Origin: Amycolatopsis australiensis
GTDB lineage: Bacteria; Actinomycetota; Actinomycetes; Mycobacteriales; Pseudonocardiaceae
Assembly (NCBI RefSeq): GCF_900119165.1
Contig: NZ_FPJG01000006.1
Span: 5,642,001 to 5,706,000 of the forward strand
Length of the DNA: 64,000 bases
Direction: 5' to 3'
The notes under the pieces are model-generated. The model did not search any database, was not told where the DNA came from, and saw nothing but the letters and a program-made list of their open reading frames with translations. Of this stretch, positions 16,983 to 24,622 are shown piece by piece (position 1 is the first letter of the stretch; each line of letters begins with the position of its first letter). Made by a program: the position numbers and the translations under genes.

Positions 16983-17884
16983 GCCTCGCCGTCGCCGATT
17001 CGCCCGCGGTCACCGCCGCGCCCCCGCCGCGGCGGGCGGCCCGGCTGTTCCGCCGCAACCGGACCCTGGTGATCGCCTCGGTGCTGCTGGGGCTGATCGT
17101 GCTCGCCGTGGTCGTGCTGCCGTTCTTCCTGCCGAGCGTCAGCGCGACCGACCCGGTGCACCGGCTGCTCCCGCCGTCGGCCGCGCACCCGCTCGGCACG
17201 GACTCGTTCGGCCGCGACGTGCTCGCCCGGCTGGTGTCCGGCGGCCGGGCGTCGCTTGGCCTCTCGGCGCTGATCACGGTCTGCGCGGCGTTCTCCGGCA
17301 TGGTGATCGGCCTGGTCAGCGGCTTCTACCGGGCCGCCGACGCGGTGCTGATGCGCCTGATGGACGCGTGGATGTCGTTCCCGGCGATCATCCTCGCGAT
17401 GGCGCTGGCCATCTCCCTCGGCGCCAGCATCTGGACCGAGCTGATCGCGCTGACCGTGCTCTTCACGCCGTTCACCGCGCGGGTCATCCGCAGCCGGGTG
17501 CTCGGCGTCGCCGGACGGCAGTACATCGGCGCGGCGCGCGTGTCCGGGATGAGCCGCGGGAAGATCCTGGTGGTGCACGTGTTCCCGAACGTGCTGCCGC
17601 TGGCGCTGGTGCAGGTCGTCATCCTGGCCGCGGCCGCGATGCTCGTCGACGGCGCGCTGAGCTTCCTCGGCCTCGGCATCGCCCCGCCCACCCCGACCTG
17701 GGGCAACATGATCGCCGAGGGCCGCTCGTACCTCGTCGTCGCGCCGTGGCTGGTGGTCGTGCCGGGCGTGACGATCATGCTCTGCGTGTTCCTGCTCAAC
17801 CTCGTCGGCTCCGCGCTGCGGATCGCCGTCGACGCCCGCGCCCGCACGCTCGGCGAGCTGCAGCGCCTGCGCCGTTCCTCCTGA
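16979..17884 (+). CDS. Dipeptide-type ABC transporter permease (DppC)
   Basis: A 301-residue permease with the DppC pattern: an N-terminal cytoplasmic tail with RRAARLFRRN, one membrane segment, the HPLGTDSFGRDVLARL motif after it, an EAA loop (YIGAARVSGMSRGKILVVH) and GIAPPTPTWGNMIAEGR near the end. It completes the importer. An alpha/beta hydrolase follows after 12 bases in the same unit. Confidence 0.92.
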   Translation: MSLAVADSPAVTAAPPPRRAARLFRRNRTLVIASVLLGLIVLAVVVLPFFLPSVSATDPVHRLLPPSAAHPLGTDSFGRDVLARLVSGGRASLGLSALITVCAAFSGMVIGLVSGFYRAADAVLMRLMDAWMSFPAIILAMALAISLGASIWTELIALTVLFTPFTARVIRSRVLGVAGRQYIGAARVSGMSRGKILVVHVFPNVLPLALVQVVILAAAAMLVDGALSFLGLGIAPPTPTWGNMIAEGRSYLVVAPWLVVVPGVTIMLCVFLLNLVGSALRIAVDARARTLGELQRLRRSS

Positions 17885-17896
17885 GAAAGGACCTCC

Positions 17897-18625
17897 TTGA
17901 CGCTCCCGGCCTCCCTCGCCGTCCGCCGGTTCGCACCCTCCGGCCCGCCCGCCGGGCCGCCGGTGCTGCTGCTGCACGGCTTCGCCTCCGACGGGCACAC
18001 CGACTGGGTCAGCACCGGCTGGCCGGGGGCGCTCACCGCCGCCGGCCGCCCGGTGCTGGTGCCCGATCTGCCCGGGCACGGCTCCAGCCCGGTGCTCGCC
18101 GGCACCACGCCGAAAGCCGTCACCGGCGAGCTGGCCCTCGCGGTCGGCGAGGTGTCCGAAGTGGACGTCGTCGGCTACTCGCTGGGCGCCCGGCTGGCGT
18201 GGGAGCTGCCCGCGCTGCTGCCGGTCCGGCGGCTGGTGCTGGGCGGGCTCAGCCCGCACGAGCCGTTCGGCGCGGTGGACGTCGAGGCCGCGCTGGCCTT
18301 CGCGGGCGGCGGCAAGCTCCCGGCCGACCCGCTGACGGCGGCGATCGCCCGGATGATCACCGCGCCCGGCCGCGATCCGGCCGCCCTCGCCCAGTGCATC
18401 GAGGGCCTGCGGCGGGAACCGTTCGTCCCGCGCGCGGGCACGGTCGCCGTGTCGACGCGGTTCGTGGCGGGCCGGGACGACCCGGTGAGCGCCGGGATCG
18501 AGACCCTGGTGCCGCTGGTCCCGGGCAGCGACCTCGTCCTGGTCCCCGGCGACCACGGCGGCGCACTGCGCGGCGCCTCCTTCCGCACCGCCGCCCTGGC
18601 TTTCCTCGGCGCGGGTCGTGAGTGA
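17897..18625 (+). CDS. Alpha/beta hydrolase
   Basis: A 242-residue hydrolase. It shows the HGFASDG oxyanion region, VPDLPGHG, a nucleophile serine in GYSLGAR and a late histidine in PGDHGGALR. It starts at a TTG, 7 bases after AAAGGA. As the last gene of the transporter unit it probably hydrolyses the imported compound, an ester or C-C bond. Its stop codon lies inside the left arm of the hairpin at 18615-18660. Confidence 0.82.
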   Translation: MTLPASLAVRRFAPSGPPAGPPVLLLHGFASDGHTDWVSTGWPGALTAAGRPVLVPDLPGHGSSPVLAGTTPKAVTGELALAVGEVSEVDVVGYSLGARLAWELPALLPVRRLVLGGLSPHEPFGAVDVEAALAFAGGGKLPADPLTAAIARMITAPGRDPAALAQCIEGLRREPFVPRAGTVAVSTRFVAGRDDPVSAGIETLVPLVPGSDLVLVPGDHGGALRGASFRTAALAFLGAGRE

Positions 18626-18660
18626 GAAACAGGGTCAAAACCCTGTTTCTCACTCACGAC
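18615..18660. terminator. Perfect 21-bp bidirectional hairpin
   Basis: Perfect inverted repeat with arms 18615-18635 and 18640-18660 and a 4-base loop (CAAA). The left arm contains the hydrolase stop codon. The right arm ends four bases before the stop of the convergent AKR-like gene. No T-tract is present. The outer TGAGTG/CACTCA motif matches the hairpin at 3834-3871. Confidence 0.78.
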
Positions 18661-18664
18661 GGGG

Positions 18665-19585
18665 TCACCAGGAGCCGTCGGGGTCGACGTCGCGGTCCAG
18701 CCAGAGGTGGTCGAGCGCGGCGCGGATCTCGGGGCCGTGGTGCCGGGCCAGCTCCAGTGCGCCGAGGTTGTCGGCCAGCTGCGCGGGGCGGCTCACGCCG
18801 AACAGGACGTTCACCACCGGCTCGTACGCCAGGCAGAACGCCAGGGCCAGCTGGGCCGGCGTGGCCCCGAAGCCGGCCGCGACGCGGGCGACCTCCGCGG
18901 CAGCGTCCACTATGGACGAGCGGATGCCGCCGACGTCCGCGCCGATCTTGCGGGCCGGGGCCGGGTTGCCCAGCAGGACGCCGCCTTCGAAGACGTCGGA
19001 GGCCTGCAAGGCCAGCCGTCCGCTCGCGAAGTGTGTCCCGTAGGGTGCGCCTTCGGCCATCGAACGGCGGGCGATCGAGTACTTCAGCTGCGCGAACTCC
19101 GGGCCCGGCAGGTCCTCCCGGTCGGCGAATTCCAGCGCGAGGCCGAGGTCGGCGGCGAGCCAGTTGTTCACGCCCCAGCCGCCGATCCGCCCGGCGTCGA
19201 TCTGCGCGGCGACATCGGTGACGACCTGCCGGACGTCCGGGCGCTGCCGGTAGTCGCCCACGACGACGAGGTCCGCGTGGCCGGTGCCGATCCGGCCCAG
19301 CGACGTCTCGAGCTGCTCGGCGAACCCGCGGCGCGGGTAGTCCCAGAGCCAGAGTTTCCCGCAGAGCACGTAGTCCTCGCGCGCGATCCCGGCCGCCCGC
19401 ACCGCTTCCCCGAAGATGACGTCGGTGCGCGAGTTCTCCGCGTGCGGGCCGAAGTCGTAGTGGGCGACGTCGAACAGCGTGACCCCGGCGCCGACCGCCG
19501 TCTTCAGCAGCCGGACGGCGTCGTCGAAGGCCATCCGGTCCCAGGTGTTCCACGAGCCGAGGCCGAAGGCCGATTTTCCGAGCAC
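18665..19585 (-). CDS. Aldo/keto-reductase-like protein lacking the tetrad histidine (AKR1)
   Basis: A 306-residue protein with an aldo/keto reductase TIM-barrel pattern. The tetrad Asp and Tyr are present in LFDVAHYD and the Lys in CGKLW. The fourth position, normally His in DLYxxH, reads DLVVVGDY, that is glycine. The C-terminal half keeps the cofactor-side motifs (WGVNNW, LKYSIARRS, GATPAQLALAF). It starts at a GTG 6 bases after AAGGA. Its closest relative in the window is AKR2 at 22824, with the same glycine. It may be an NADPH-dependent enzyme with altered chemistry or a binding protein. Box D at 19618 lies upstream. Confidence 0.8.
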   Translation of the reverse strand: MLGKSAFGLGSWNTWDRMAFDDAVRLLKTAVGAGVTLFDVAHYDFGPHAENSRTDVIFGEAVRAAGIAREDYVLCGKLWLWDYPRRGFAEQLETSLGRIGTGHADLVVVGDYRQRPDVRQVVTDVAAQIDAGRIGGWGVNNWLAADLGLALEFADREDLPGPEFAQLKYSIARRSMAEGAPYGTHFASGRLALQASDVFEGGVLLGNPAPARKIGADVGGIRSSIVDAAAEVARVAAGFGATPAQLALAFCLAYEPVVNVLFGVSRPAQLADNLGALELARHHGPEIRAALDHLWLDRDVDPDGSW

Positions 19586-19617
19586 GGGTTTTCCTTTCGC
19601 CGCAGCATATCTTTCAT

Positions 19618-19630
19618 CTACGATTGTAGA
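19618..19630. promoter_or_regulatory. Operator box D between AKR1 and an SDR
   Basis: CTAC-GATT-GTAG-A (19618-19630) directly abuts the ATG of the SDR at 19631, and AATGAAAA follows as in boxes B and C. TACGAT inside the box is a possible -10, which would place transcription start at or near the ATG and give a leaderless mRNA. The box also lies 33 bases upstream of the divergent AKR1 start. Confidence 0.6.
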
Positions 19631-20365
19631 ATGAAAACACGGATCGTGGTGGTGACCGGCGGGGCGAGCGGAATCGGCCGGGGCGTCGCCGAGGCATTGG
19701 TCGCGGCGGGCGACCGGGTGGTCGTGGCCGACGTGGACGCGCGGGCCGCGCACGACGCCGGCCGCGAACTCGGGGCCGCGCACGTCGAAGCCGACATCGC
19801 GGACCCGGCTTCGGTCGACGCCGCGCTCGAACTCGTCACGAGCCGGTTCGGGCCGGTCGACGTGCTGGTCAACAACGCCGGGCTCGCCGGGGGCGGCGGC
19901 CCGCTGACCGAACTCGGCCTCGACGTGTTCGACCGCTGCGTGCGGGTCAACCTCCGGGGGACGTTCCTGATGACCCGGGCCGTGGGCGCGCACATGGCCG
20001 CGGCGGGCACGCGAGGCGCCATCGTCAACGTGTCGTCGATCGGCGCCCGGCAGCCGACGCCCGGGCTCGGGCACTACGAAGCGACGAAGGCGGCGGTCGA
20101 CGCGCTGACCCGCTCGGCCGCCATAGAGCTGGCACCGCACGGGATCCGGGTCAACGCCGTCGCGCCCGGACCGGTGCTCACCCCGATGACCGCGGGCTTC
20201 GCGGCCGACCCGGCGGCCCGGGCGGCGTGGGAGGCCAGGATCCCGCTGGGCCGGATCGCCACCGTCGGCGACGTCGTGCCGGCGGTGGTCTTCCTGGCCT
20301 CGCCGGCCGCCGGGCACATCACCGGCGTGAGCCTGGCGGTGGACGGCGGCCAGCTGCTCACCTGA
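19631..20365 (+). CDS. Short-chain dehydrogenase/reductase
   Basis: A 244-residue classical SDR: TGGASGIGRG for the cofactor, VADVD at the end of beta-2 (suggesting NAD preference), NNAG, NVSSIGAR with the serine, YEATK for Tyr-Lys, and ITGVSLAVDGGQ at the end. I see no ribosome-binding site before the ATG, and an operator box touches it, so a leaderless message is likely. Its stop is immediately followed by the stop of the convergent amidohydrolase gene with no spacer. Confidence 0.9.
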   Translation: MKTRIVVVTGGASGIGRGVAEALVAAGDRVVVADVDARAAHDAGRELGAAHVEADIADPASVDAALELVTSRFGPVDVLVNNAGLAGGGGPLTELGLDVFDRCVRVNLRGTFLMTRAVGAHMAAAGTRGAIVNVSSIGARQPTPGLGHYEATKAAVDALTRSAAIELAPHGIRVNAVAPGPVLTPMTAGFAADPAARAAWEARIPLGRIATVGDVVPAVVFLASPAAGHITGVSLAVDGGQLLT

Positions 20366-21655
20366 CTATCCCTTGTGGACGATCCGGCCGCCGGTCACGG
20401 TCAGCTCGACCGCGACCGACGGCAGGTCGGCGAGGGCGACGCCGAGCGGATCGTCCGCCAGGACGCAGAAGTCGGCGGCCATGCCCGGCGCCAAGGAACC
20501 CTTCCAGGTCGCGGAGCCGTCCTGCGCGGCGGCTTCGGTCGTGTAGCAGCGAAGCAGCCGCGCGGTCAGCTCGGGCGTGACACCGCGGGCGCCGAGCAGC
20601 TCCCCGGCGGCGGCGAGGTGGATCCGCCAGTCGGGCGTGACGACCGGCGCGTCGCTGCTCAACGTCAGCCGCACGCCGGCGTCGAGGATCTGCCGCAGCG
20701 GCCACGCTTTCGCGGCGACTTCGTCACCGAGCGCCGTGGCGACCATCGGCCGCATCGCCGTCGCGATCGCGGGCTGGGTGGTGAGGCCGACCCCGCGGCC
20801 GGCCATCCGCCGCAGCTGCGCCGGCGTGACGAGGTCGCCGTGCACGAGGTGGTCGCCTTCCCGCAGGTGGCCGAGCGCGGCTTCGATGCTGCGCTCGCCC
20901 GTGGCGTGCACGCCGACCACCAGGCCGGCTTCGTGGGCCAGCGTGATCATCGCCGCCAGGTTGACCGCGCGGGTGTCGTCGTCGGGGCCGTCGACGAGCA
21001 GGGCGCCGTGGCTGCCGTCGGCGTAGCAGTGGTGCGTCCAGGCCGTGCGCATCGGCGGGATCCCGTCGGCGAAGATCTTGACGCCCGTGACCGCCAGCCA
21101 CTCCGGATCGGCCGCCGGCACGGGTGTCGCGAGGCCGCTCGCGAAGTCCGGCAGCGCGCTGGGGCCGTCGAGGAGGCCGAACAGCCGCAGGACCGTCACC
21201 CGAGCGCGCAGCAGGCCTTCCCGGTGGAGAGCCGCGTACTCGTCGACGACTTCCGCGGCGAAGCAACCGGTTTCGCCGGGGCCGAGCCCGGGCTCGGTGT
21301 AGCTGGTGATACCGAGCGACGCGCAGACGTCCCCGGCGCGCAGGATCGCCGACCGGCGGTCGCCGGCCGTCACCACCGGGGTTTCTTCGTGCGGTGCGCC
21401 GAGCAGCGGGTGCGGCCAGCGCGCGCCGAGCCAGGTCGCGTGCAGGTGCGCGTCGTTGATGCCGGGCAGCACCGTGCGCCCGGCCAGGTCGAGCACCTCG
21501 GTGTCCGGTCCGATGTGGCCGGCGACCGCGCCCGCCGCGACGACGCGGCCGTCCCGCACGGCGAGCCCGTCGGCGACCGTGTCCTCGGCGTCGAAGGTGC
21601 GGACCGTGCCGCCGTGGACCACCAGGTCCGCCGGGCGGATCCGTTGTGCCGTCAT
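20366..21655 (-). CDS. Metal-dependent amidohydrolase
   Basis: A 429-residue amidohydrolase. Metal-ligand candidates are HxH in NDAHLHA, the histidine in VGVHATGE, LVHGDL, and the aspartate in LSSDAPV. It shares a KIFADGIPPMRTA stretch with the amidohydrolase at 8133, so the two are related. The ATG at 21655 follows GGGAGGAAACC. Box E is about 30 bases upstream. It would hydrolyse an amide, imide or cyclic bond in the compound handled by this island; the exact substrate cannot be read. Confidence 0.87.
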   Translation of the reverse strand: MTAQRIRPADLVVHGGTVRTFDAEDTVADGLAVRDGRVVAAGAVAGHIGPDTEVLDLAGRTVLPGINDAHLHATWLGARWPHPLLGAPHEETPVVTAGDRRSAILRAGDVCASLGITSYTEPGLGPGETGCFAAEVVDEYAALHREGLLRARVTVLRLFGLLDGPSALPDFASGLATPVPAADPEWLAVTGVKIFADGIPPMRTAWTHHCYADGSHGALLVDGPDDDTRAVNLAAMITLAHEAGLVVGVHATGERSIEAALGHLREGDHLVHGDLVTPAQLRRMAGRGVGLTTQPAIATAMRPMVATALGDEVAAKAWPLRQILDAGVRLTLSSDAPVVTPDWRIHLAAAGELLGARGVTPELTARLLRCYTTEAAAQDGSATWKGSLAPGMAADFCVLADDPLGVALADLPSVAVELTVTGGRIVHKG

Positions 21656-21684
21656 GGTTTCCTCCCGGCCCTGGACTTTTTCTT

Positions 21685-21705
21685 CCACGACTGTAGACTA
21701 AAAAG
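21685..21705. promoter_or_regulatory. Operator box E and leaderless promoter of the alcohol dehydrogenase
   Basis: CCAC-GACT-GTAG-ACTAAAAAG (21685-21705) ends at the ATG of the alcohol dehydrogenase. A -10 TAGACT (21694-21699) with a possible -35 CTGGAC 17 bases upstream (21671-21676) would start transcription at the ATG. The box is also in the divergent amidohydrolase promoter. Confidence 0.6.
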
Positions 21706-22827
21706 ATGGCTCTGCCCACCCACACGGAGGCCGCCGTCCTCACCGGCCACCACGCTCCCCTCGAACTGCGCGAGCTCCCGCTCCCGGCCGAGCTGGAACC
21801 CGGCGCCGCCCTCGTCCGGCTCACGTGCACCACGTTGTGCGGCACCGACGTCCACCTCTGGTCCGGCGAGATGAGCCTGCCGGGCATGCTGCCGATGGTG
21901 CTGGGCCACGAAATGGTCGGCGAGGTGCTGGCCACCGGGTCCGGCACCACTGACACGCTCGGCCGCGAAATCCGGCCCGGCGACCGCATCGGCTGGTCGG
22001 AGTCCACGTGCGGCCGGTGCTTCGGCTGCACGGTCCTCCGGGAGCCGGTGGCCTGCGAGCACCGCGGCTACGGGTTCCGGCAGCGCGCCGACCGGTTCCC
22101 CTACGCCACCGGCGGGCTCGCCCGGCACTGCTACGTCACGCCGGGCGCGGCCAAGCTCCTGCTGCCCGGCGACGTCGAGGACACCTGGGCGTCGATGTCC
22201 GGCTGCGCGGGCAAGACCGTGCTGCGGGCGGTGGCGCGCTGCGGCGGCATCCGTCCGAACGCGACAGTCGTCGTCCAGGGCGCGGGCGCGCTCGGCGTGT
22301 TCGCCACGGCCGTCGCCCGGCTCTGCGGCGCCGGCGTGGTGATCACCGTCGGCGGTCCCGAGAGCCGGTTGCGGGTGGCCGAACGGTTCGGGGCGACGGC
22401 GACCGTCTCCGTCGAGTCCACTCCGGACGAACGAGTGGCGCGCGTGCAAGAACTGACCGGCGGCCGCGGCGCCGACCACGTCTTCGACTTCGCGGGCGGC
22501 CCGACCGTAGGCGCGGAGGCCGTCGCCTTCGCCGCCCAGTGCGGGACGGTCGCGATCGTCGGCTCGACCGGGCCTGCCCCCTCGCCCGTGCCGCTGGGCA
22601 CGGTGATGGGCAAGGAACTGACCATCACCGGCTCGCTCAACGGCGACATCGCCGACTACCACCGCTCGGTGGAGTTCTTCCGCGCCTTCGCCGGCCGGAT
22701 GCCCTGGGCGGAGCTGTTCAGCCCGCCGGTCGGGCTGGCCGGCGCGTCCGCCGCCGTCGAGTCGATGTCCCGGCTCGGCGAGCTCAAAGCCGTCATCGAC
22801 CCCCGACTGCCCCTGGAGCTCCCGTGA
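21706..22827 (+). CDS. Zinc-dependent alcohol dehydrogenase (medium-chain family)
   Basis: A 373-residue medium-chain dehydrogenase. The catalytic zinc region is CTTLCGTDVHLWSGE with GHEMVGEV after it. The structural zinc lobe has CGRCFGC and a further Cys in VACEHRG. The NAD-binding loop is GAGALGVFAT. It has no ribosome-binding site and likely a leaderless message. Four-base overlap joins it to AKR2. It would oxidise an alcohol formed from the imported substrate. Confidence 0.91.
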   Translation: MALPTHTEAAVLTGHHAPLELRELPLPAELEPGAALVRLTCTTLCGTDVHLWSGEMSLPGMLPMVLGHEMVGEVLATGSGTTDTLGREIRPGDRIGWSESTCGRCFGCTVLREPVACEHRGYGFRQRADRFPYATGGLARHCYVTPGAAKLLLPGDVEDTWASMSGCAGKTVLRAVARCGGIRPNATVVVQGAGALGVFATAVARLCGAGVVITVGGPESRLRVAERFGATATVSVESTPDERVARVQELTGGRGADHVFDFAGGPTVGAEAVAFAAQCGTVAIVGSTGPAPSPVPLGTVMGKELTITGSLNGDIADYHRSVEFFRAFAGRMPWAELFSPPVGLAGASAAVESMSRLGELKAVIDPRLPLELP

Positions 22828-23774
22828 CGATCCCCCAGCGCCGCATCGGCCGCGACGGTCCCCGCACCGGGGTCCTGTCCCTCGGCTCGTGGCACACCTA
22901 CGACCGGATGGACTTCCGCGAGGCGGTGCGGCTGCTGCGCACCGCCGTGGACGCCGGCATCACGCTGTTCGACGTCGGCGTGTACGGCTTCCCCGGCAGC
23001 CCGCCGGTGTTCACCGACGTGCTGTTCTCGGCCATGGTCCGCGCGGCGGGCCTCGCGCGCGAGGACTACCTGCTGTCGGCGAAACTGTGGCTGGAGGGCT
23101 ACCCGGACCAGAGCCTGCGCGCGCAGCTGGAAAACGCGCTGTTCCGCGCCGGCGTCGCGCACGCCGACCTGGTGATCCTCGGCGACCTCCGCCGCGACGA
23201 CACCGACCTCCACGCCCTGGTCACCGACCTGGCCGCGCTGCGGGAAGCCGGCCTGATCCGGCAGTGGGGCGTCAACAACTGGTCCGCTTCGGCGATCCGC
23301 GCGGTCCACGGCTTCGCGGCCGCGGACGGCGTGCCCGGCCCGGCGATCGCGCAGCTGAAGTACAGCGTGGCGCGGCGGTCCATTCCGGACGGCCCGCCGT
23401 TCGCCGCGGTGTTCGGCGAGCTGGGCGTGTCGCTGCAGTCGTCGGACGTGTTCGAAGGCGGTGTGCTGCTCGGCAAGGGCGGCCGCCAGGTCGGCCGCGA
23501 CCCGGGCGGCGTCCGGCAGCGGATCGCGGACTCGGCCGCGGACCTCGCGAAGGCGGCCGAGCGCATCGGGGCGACGCCCGCGCAGCTGTGCCTGGCGTTC
23601 ACGCTGACCCACCCGGCGAACACGACGACGTTGTTCGGCGCGACGAGTACCGGCCAGCTCGAGGAGAACCTGGCGGCCGTCGCGGTGGTGGAGCGGGTGG
23701 GCGCGGCCGAACTGAGGGCTTTGGCGGAGCCGTTCTGGGCCGACCGCGACGCCGTCGATCCGGAGGGCCCGTGA
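22824..23774 (+). CDS. Aldo/keto-reductase-like protein lacking the tetrad histidine (AKR2)
   Basis: A 316-residue paralogue of AKR1 at 18665. Both share GSWxTxDRM, RLLxTAVxAG, WGVNNW, QLKYSxARRS and SSDVFEGGVLLG-like stretches. The tetrad Asp and Tyr (LFDVGVYGF) and Lys (SAKLW) are kept, and the His position is again Gly (DLVILGDLR). The GTG start overlaps the alcohol dehydrogenase stop (GTGA). Retention of the same substitution in two copies speaks for a distinct function, not decay. Confidence 0.8.
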   Translation: MTIPQRRIGRDGPRTGVLSLGSWHTYDRMDFREAVRLLRTAVDAGITLFDVGVYGFPGSPPVFTDVLFSAMVRAAGLAREDYLLSAKLWLEGYPDQSLRAQLENALFRAGVAHADLVILGDLRRDDTDLHALVTDLAALREAGLIRQWGVNNWSASAIRAVHGFAAADGVPGPAIAQLKYSVARRSIPDGPPFAAVFGELGVSLQSSDVFEGGVLLGKGGRQVGRDPGGVRQRIADSAADLAKAAERIGATPAQLCLAFTLTHPANTTTLFGATSTGQLEENLAAVAVVERVGAAELRALAEPFWADRDAVDPEGP

Positions 23775-24622
23775 CCTCCCCCGAGCTGTCCGCCGAGACG
23801 CTGCCCGCGATCCGCGCCGCGGTTCGCGCGGGGAACCTCACGCCCGCCGAGGCGATCGGTGACCGCGACATCGCCTGGTCCGATCACCGGCTCGGCGACG
23901 GCGTGGTCGTCACGGTCCTCCGGCCGCGGCAGCCGCGGCCCGGCGCGCCCGGGCTCTACAGCATCCACGGCGGCGGGATGGTCATGGACGACCGCTTCGC
24001 CGACCTGCCGCGGCTCGTCGCCTTGATCGAGGAGTTCGGGTTCGTCGCCGCGACCGTCGAGTACCGGCTCGCCCCCGAGCACCCGCACCCGGCGCCGCTG
24101 GAGGACTGCTACGCCGGTCTGCGCTGGTTCGCGGAGACGTTCCGGTTCGACCGGCTGGTCGTCGGCGGCGGCAGCGCGGGCGGCGGGCTCGCCGCCGGCG
24201 TGGCCCTGCTCGCCCGCGACCGGGGCGGCCCCGCGCTCGCCGGGCAGCTGCTGCTGTGCCCGATGCTGGACGACCGGACCGCGCACGAGGTCCCGGACGC
24301 GGTGTGGACGCGCGCGGCCAACGACTTCGGCTGGCGGAGCCTGCTGGCCGGACAGACCTCGCCGTACGCCGCCCCCGCGCGGATGGCCGACCTCACCCGG
24401 CTGCCGCCGGCCTTCGTCGAGGTCGGCGGCGCGGAGCTGTTCCGCGACGAGGACGTCGCATACGCGCAGCGGCTGGCGCGGGCGGGCGTCCCCACCGAGC
24501 TGCACGTCTGGGCGGACGCGCACCACGGCTTCGACCGGTTCGCCCCGGACACCGAGGTGACGCGCGCGGCACTGGCGGCTCGCTCGTCCTGGCTGCGCCG
24601 GCTGCTCAGCGGCCGAGGATGA
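23771..24622 (+). CDS. Alpha/beta hydrolase, hormone-sensitive lipase type esterase
   Basis: A 283-residue HSL-family esterase with HGGGMVMD for the oxyanion hole, nucleophile serine in GGGSAGG, an acidic residue in LFRDEDVAY and histidine in HHGFDRF. The GTG start overlaps the AKR2 stop. It is the third hydrolase of the island and resembles the one at 10594 in type. Its 3' end overlaps the convergent GMC oxidoreductase gene by 17 bases. Confidence 0.88.
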   Translation: MTSPELSAETLPAIRAAVRAGNLTPAEAIGDRDIAWSDHRLGDGVVVTVLRPRQPRPGAPGLYSIHGGGMVMDDRFADLPRLVALIEEFGFVAATVEYRLAPEHPHPAPLEDCYAGLRWFAETFRFDRLVVGGGSAGGGLAAGVALLARDRGGPALAGQLLLCPMLDDRTAHEVPDAVWTRAANDFGWRSLLAGQTSPYAAPARMADLTRLPPAFVEVGGAELFRDEDVAYAQRLARAGVPTELHVWADAHHGFDRFAPDTEVTRAALAARSSWLRRLLSGRG

